A stretch of DNA of 64,000 nucleotides from Martelella mediterranea DSM 17316 (GTDB taxonomy: Bacteria > Pseudomonadota > Alphaproteobacteria > Rhizobiales > Rhizobiaceae). A program made the position numbers and the translations under genes. Location of the stretch: positions 1 through 64,000 of the forward strand of contig NZ_CP020330.1 in NCBI RefSeq assembly GCF_002043005.1, given 5' to 3'. Numbering within the stretch: position 1 is the stretch's first letter; each line of letters opens with the position of its first letter. Shown here piece after piece: positions 61,001 through 64,000 of this stretch. The notes below the pieces were generated by a model, which saw nothing but the letters and a program-made list of their open reading frames with translations, was not told the origin of the DNA and did not search any database.

Positions 61001-61813
61001 TCAGTCCCACTCCGGCGCCCATTCCGGATCGATCAATCGCATGCCGGCGTCGAGTTCGCGGATGCGCATGACCTCCTCGCCGGAGAGCCTGATTGAGGCA
61101 GCATCCAGATTGGACTTCACCCGTTCGGGGCGGCTCGAAGTCGGGATCACCACATGGCCTTCCGCCATCAGGAAGGCGAGCGCGATGACGCCCTCCCCGG
61201 TCTCATGGGCCTCCGCCACTTCCTTCAGGATCGGATTGCCGGAGACTGTGCCCTGTGCGAGAGGGGAATAGGCCGTCAGCGCGATATCGTGCTGCCGGCA
61301 ATAGTCGGCCACGACCCTGTTCTGGTTGAACACGTGACACTCGACCTGATTGGTCGAAATCTTGCGATCGCCGAGAAGGCGCGCAGCTTCCGCAAGCAGG
61401 GTCGTGTTAAAGTTGGACACGCCGATGCGCCGGGTCAGGCCATCGTCATAGACGGCGGCGAGTTCGCCGATATAGTCCTCGAAGGCGGGCCCATCGGGAC
61501 GGCCGGGCCAGTGCAGCAGGAGAAGGTCGAGCTTGTCTACCCTGAGCCGCGCAAGACTCTCCTCCACGCTCGGACGGAAGGAAGCCGGGCCGTAATTATC
61601 GATCCACACCTTGGTGGTGACGAAAATATCCGCGGGCGTGAAGCCGGAATCGGAAATCGCATTGCCGACTTCGGTTTCATTGTCATAGGCCTGGGCGGTG
61701 TCGATATGGCGGTAGCCGGCCTCAAGAGCGGCGATCACCGTATCATAGGCCTCGCTGTCCTTCCGCTTCCAGGTACCGAAGCCCATTTGCGGTATGCCGT
61801 TGATCGTTTTCAT
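61001..61813 (-). CDS. Aldo/keto reductase (2,5-diketo-D-gluconate reductase-like)
   Basis: A 270-residue NADPH-dependent AKR. Catalytic Asp and Tyr in HIDTAQAYDNE, Lys in FVTTKVWID, His in LLLHWPG; cofactor loop VIPTSSRPERVKSNLDA. Shorter than the 9815 enzyme and of the DkgA/DkgB type, acting on ketoaldoses, methylglyoxal or similar carbonyls. Start ATG 61813. It lies between usg and the YqjE-like gene and has no obvious partner. Confidence 0.94.
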   Translation of the reverse strand: MKTINGIPQMGFGTWKRKDSEAYDTVIAALEAGYRHIDTAQAYDNETEVGNAISDSGFTPADIFVTTKVWIDNYGPASFRPSVEESLARLRVDKLDLLLLHWPGRPDGPAFEDYIGELAAVYDDGLTRRIGVSNFNTTLLAEAARLLGDRKISTNQVECHVFNQNRVVADYCRQHDIALTAYSPLAQGTVSGNPILKEVAEAHETGEGVIALAFLMAEGHVVIPTSSRPERVKSNLDAASIRLSGEEVMRIRELDAGMRLIDPEWAPEWD

Positions 61814-61887
61814 GGTTATGTGTCATTCCCGCGAACACGCAAACGAAAGGCGCCGGGTCACCCCGCCGCCTGCCATTCGTTCCGTAT

Positions 61888-62310
61888 TCACTTCTTTTTC
61901 TGGTAAGCGCGCATCAGCACGAAGGCGAGCGCCGCAATGGAGGCAACGCCCGTGATCGGCTTCTGGTTGATCATGGTCGGCACGACGCCAACGACGCTCT
62001 GAAGCATCTCCTCGGTCGCATATTTCGCCGCGCGGAACCGCCGCCGCTCCATGCGGTTCATCATCATCGCATAGGCGAGGACGAACATCGCCAGCGCTAG
62101 AGAGGCGATGGCGATCGTCAATGTGGCGCCGAGAGGCCCGAACTTTTCCGCAAGATAGATGGCAAGCGCTGCCACGCCGCTGACAAATGCGGCGAGAAAC
62201 AGGAAGAACAGAATAACGGCGACAACCGCGTTACGCTTGGCTGAACGCGCAATGATGCGGCCATCCACTGCCATGGCGGCCGCCACGAGTGATATGAGCC
62301 GATCCATCAT
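61888..62310 (-). CDS. Phage-holin/YqjE-like membrane protein (DUF1469 type)
   Basis: A 140-residue protein with three hydrophobic segments (AVVAVILFFLFLAAFVSGVAAL, LTIAIASLALAMFVLAYAMM, and TGVASIAALAFVLM near the C-terminus) separated by basic loops. The shape and its partner (a DUF883/YqjD-like gene ending 1 base before its start) match the YqjD-YqjE pair of membrane stress proteins. Transcribed from the EcfG promoter at 62676-62700. Molecular role unknown. Confidence 0.8.
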   Translation of the reverse strand: MMDRLISLVAAAMAVDGRIIARSAKRNAVVAVILFFLFLAAFVSGVAALAIYLAEKFGPLGATLTIAIASLALAMFVLAYAMMMNRMERRRFRAAKYATEEMLQSVVGVVPTMINQKPITGVASIAALAFVLMRAYQKKK

Positions 62311-62640
62311 CTAGCGCCGCGTCAGGAGCGCCATCAGAAATCCGAAACCGGCAGCCATCAGGATCGACTGAAGCGGACGGCTGCGGATGTGATCCTCAAC
62401 ATCTTCCTCGAAGGACACGGCCTCGTCGCGGGCGCGATCATAAGCGTCCTGGCCGCTCTTGATTGCATCGTCGCGAAACTTCTCGGCCTTGACGCGCGCT
62501 TCAGAGGCTTTCTGATTGCCAAGAGCGCCGATCAGCTTCGTCAACTCGGCAATGTCGCCGCGCAACTGATCGATCTGAGCCTGAATGTCGGCTTCCGTCG
62601 TCTTGCCCGCCTGCGATTCCGTCGATTTATTGGCTACCAT
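62311..62640 (-). CDS. DUF883/ElaB/YqjD-like tail-anchored stress protein
   Basis: A 109-residue protein: a coiled-coil N-terminus (DIQAQIDQLRGDIAELTKLI), a charged DDAIKSGQDAYDRARDEAVSF stretch and a C-terminal membrane helix preceded by HIRSRPLQSILMAAGFGFLM, the ElaB/YqjD signature. In E. coli, YqjD-type proteins tether ribosomes to the membrane in stationary phase. ATG 62640 has CAGGAGTTCACA before it; the frame to 62688 runs into the promoter. First gene of the pair. Confidence 0.88.
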   Translation of the reverse strand: MVANKSTESQAGKTTEADIQAQIDQLRGDIAELTKLIGALGNQKASEARVKAEKFRDDAIKSGQDAYDRARDEAVSFEEDVEDHIRSRPLQSILMAAGFGFLMALLTRR

Positions 62641-62675
62641 TGTGAACTCCTGAAATTCGGCTACTTCCTTACGAT

Positions 62676-62700
62676 AACGCCCGAGCATGATCCTTGTTCC
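62676..62700 (-). promoter_or_regulatory. EcfG-type promoter of the DUF883-YqjE pair
   Basis: On the minus strand GGAAC (62700-62696), 16 bases, CGTT (62679-62676), 36 bases before the DUF883 start codon. Exact consensus. Confidence 0.85.
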
Positions 62701-62727
62701 AGATCAAAGCAACAGCGAACGCGAAAA

Positions 62728-62934
62728 TCAGCCCGCCAGAGCCTGATCAGGCCCTTCACGATAGAAAGCTTCCACATGGGTCCGGATGGCAAGGCGCAGT
62801 TCTTCCATCGTCTCGTACAGGCGGCCATCGAGACCGTGCACGTGAAACTTCACCGCCACGAACTTCAAGCGACCGTTTTCGGGGATGACGATGCCGACCG
62901 GCTGGCCGGCGAATTCAACCATCTGCTTTTTCAT
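62728..62934 (-). CDS. Small conserved-looking protein, uncharacterised
   Basis: A 68-residue soluble protein (MKKQMVEFAGQPVGIVIPEN, VKFHVHGLDGRLYETMEELR). A short beta-sheet start and a helical end suggest a small alpha/beta fold; no domain recognised. ATG 62934 follows GGAGG by 8 bases, whereas the GTG at 62943 overlaps that ribosome site. It precedes the DUF883 promoter on the same strand. Confidence 0.6.
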   Translation of the reverse strand: MKKQMVEFAGQPVGIVIPENGRLKFVAVKFHVHGLDGRLYETMEELRLAIRTHVEAFYREGPDQALAG

Positions 62935-63073
62935 GAAATGCACCTCCGACCCTTGAAAAGCGGCCGGCCTCTTATGTTCTAGACGTATGTTTTCAACCTG
63001 CGTGTGCAGTCTGACGCATATGAAACCGGGCGCCCCTCAAGGCAAAGCCGGAGCAAAGCTCCCGGTGGATGGG

Positions 63074-63169
63074 TCAGGCCGCACTGCCTTTCGAACGACA
63101 GACGCAAAACAGGACATAATTGAGATGTCGGCGCTGAGTGATTTCTAAAGTATCCATCTCGACGGGCAT
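63074..63169 (-). CDS. Possible 31-residue small ORF
   Basis: ATG 63169 is preceded by a strong GGAGAGGAGG and reads MPVEMDTLEITQRRHLNYVL to a TGA at 63074. It lies in the 545-bp stretch 62935-63479, which otherwise shows no convincing gene and becomes AT-rich around 63230-63330. Only the ribosome site argues for translation. Confidence 0.25.
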   Translation of the reverse strand: MPVEMDTLEITQRRHLNYVLFCVCRSKGSAA

Positions 63170-63479
63170 CGAACGCCTCCTCTCCTTGAAGCGGCACAGA
63201 GCCGCATTCCGGTTATCGTGATAGCCAAAGCTGGCCACGAATACCAGAGTTATATTTTACCGATAATGAGGATATTCTTCAAATTCATGACACAATCGCT
63301 CGAAAAATTGAAATTTATTTTCCGGGCGAAAGCACCGATGGGGTCCGTAATCCTCCGCCTTCCCATAGATAGCGCGGGGCAAAGGGCGAACAAGGGCCCG
63401 GCCGATAAAATTGACCGCCCGTCAACAAATACAATCCCTGGATGCAGGCCGATTTATCGCCGCGTTGCGAGACGGGGCC

Positions 63480-64000
63480 TCAGCCCATCCGCTCAGAGGC
63501 GTAGGAGCCCGCGGACGGGGCAAAAATCACCGTGCGGTTGCCGTTGATGAACACCCGATGATGGATATGGGCGTGGATGGCGCGGGCCAGAACCAGCGCC
63601 TCGACGTCGCGCCCGAGCGCCACATAGTCGTCCGGGCTCTGGGCGTGGGTGATGCGCACCGTCTCCTGTTCGATGATCGGCCCCTCATCAAGGTCCGGCG
63701 TAACGTAATGCGCGGTCGCGCCGATCAGCTTGACGCCGCGCTGATAGGCCTGCTTGTAGGGATTGGCGCCCTTGAAGGACGGCAGGAAGGAATGATGGAT
63801 ATTGATCACCCGCCCCTCCATCTTCCGGCACAGCGCATCGGACAGCACCTGCATGTAGCGCGCCAGCACGACAAGCTCGGTATCGGTCTGGTCGATCAGT
63901 TCCATCAGCCGCGCCTCGGCCGCCGCCTTGTTCTCCTTGTTCACCGGGATATGGAAGAACGGGATATCGTGATTGACCACCAGCTTCTGGTAATCGAGAT
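63480..64000 (-). CDS. purU: Formyltetrahydrofolate deformylase, partial (C-terminal part)
   Basis: Hydrolyses 10-formyl-THF to THF and formate. The visible 173 codons run off the window end, so the N-terminal ACT domain is missing and the true start is outside; the reading continues upstream of 63980 as [11 protein letters not shown]. Catalytic block [17 protein letters not shown], then [20 protein letters not shown] and the C-terminal [12 protein letters not shown] are characteristic. Full-length PurU is about 290 residues. Confidence 0.95.
   Translation of the reverse strand, partial: LDYQKLVVNHDIPFFHIPVNKENKAAAEARLMELIDQTDTELVVLARYMQVLSDALCRKMEGRVINIHHSFLPSFKGANPYKQAYQRGVKLIGATAHYVTPDLDEGPIIEQETVRITHAQSPDDYVALGRDVEALVLARAIHAHIHHRVFINGNRTVIFAPSAGSYASERMG

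Noticed and set aside
62979..63197. 72-codon minus-strand frame in the purU/small-protein gap
   Set aside because: The start lacks a ribosome site and the composition is not protein-like; the better-placed ribosome site at about 63174-63183 serves a different, shorter frame.

Overview
This 64 kb window is ordinary GC-rich bacterial chromosome from an alphaproteobacterium. It is very probably a member of Rhizobiales/Hyphomicrobiales, in or near the Rhizobiaceae or Aurantimonadaceae; a marine Martelella-like lineage would fit, but that is inference. Supporting signs are the DnaA and Usg proteins, rhizobial-type intergenic palindromes, five exact EcfG-type general-stress promoters (GGAAC-N16/17-CGTT), an NAGGN osmoprotectant operon, many TRAP and peptide ABC genes, and dense ATGA-overlapped operons.

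Layout. 0-2.5 kb: dnaA, an ArsC/YffB-like reductase and a YbaK-type deacylase. 2.5-8.7 kb: two uncharacterised proteins, an M29 aminopeptidase, a MITE-like repeat, xseA, and a two-gene module resembling the head-spike base and fibre of Rhodobacter gene transfer agents. 8.7-11.2 kb: a Gfo/Idh/MocA oxidoreductase diverging from an aldo/keto reductase and a GNAT. 11.2-14.1 kb: deoB-add-upp. 14.2-15.2 kb: a small membrane protein behind an EcfG promoter, and an Stf0 sulfotransferase. 15.3-25.5 kb: an M20 amidohydrolase and a family-5 peptide-type ABC transporter with a fused permease-ATPase, sharing paired operator-like motifs and a terminal GntR gene, followed by an acetamidase/formamidase. 25.6-31.0 kb: the NAGGN operon (asnO-ngg-M42 peptidase) diverging from a MarR gene across a perfect 48-bp palindrome. 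31-33.9 kb: two small proteins, an ExoD-like protein and a MATE exporter.

33.9-42.8 kb is the most intriguing locus. An atypical M19 'dipeptidase', a flavin monooxygenase and a LysR regulator are divergent from a tightly overlapped operon of a three-subunit TRAP transporter, two carboxymuconolactone-decarboxylase (CMD)/AhpD proteins, RidA and a cysteine-desulfhydrase-like PLP enzyme. Together they look like an uptake and catabolic pathway for an unidentified amine or organosulfur compound. 42.9-46.8 kb carries a PPOX stress protein, a MetR-like LysR and mesX-mesD, a folate-independent, oxygen-dependent methionine synthase pair. 46.8-50.3 kb is a decayed Mu-like prophage (MuA core fragment fused to an amber-interrupted capsid gene, HhH protein, truncated fragment) followed by two lower-GC membrane-anchored genes, next to tRNA-Ser(GGA).

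51-60 kb: msrA behind an EcfG promoter, then a complete nucleoside uptake and salvage operon (BMP binding protein, ATPase, two permeases, cdd, purine nucleoside phosphorylase, deoC, deoA), which works with deoB, add and upp at 11-14 kb. 60-64 kb: a secreted protein, usg, an aldo/keto reductase, an EcfG-driven DUF883/YqjE-like membrane stress pair, a small protein and the 3' part of purU running off the window.

All family names come from reading the translations; no database search was run.
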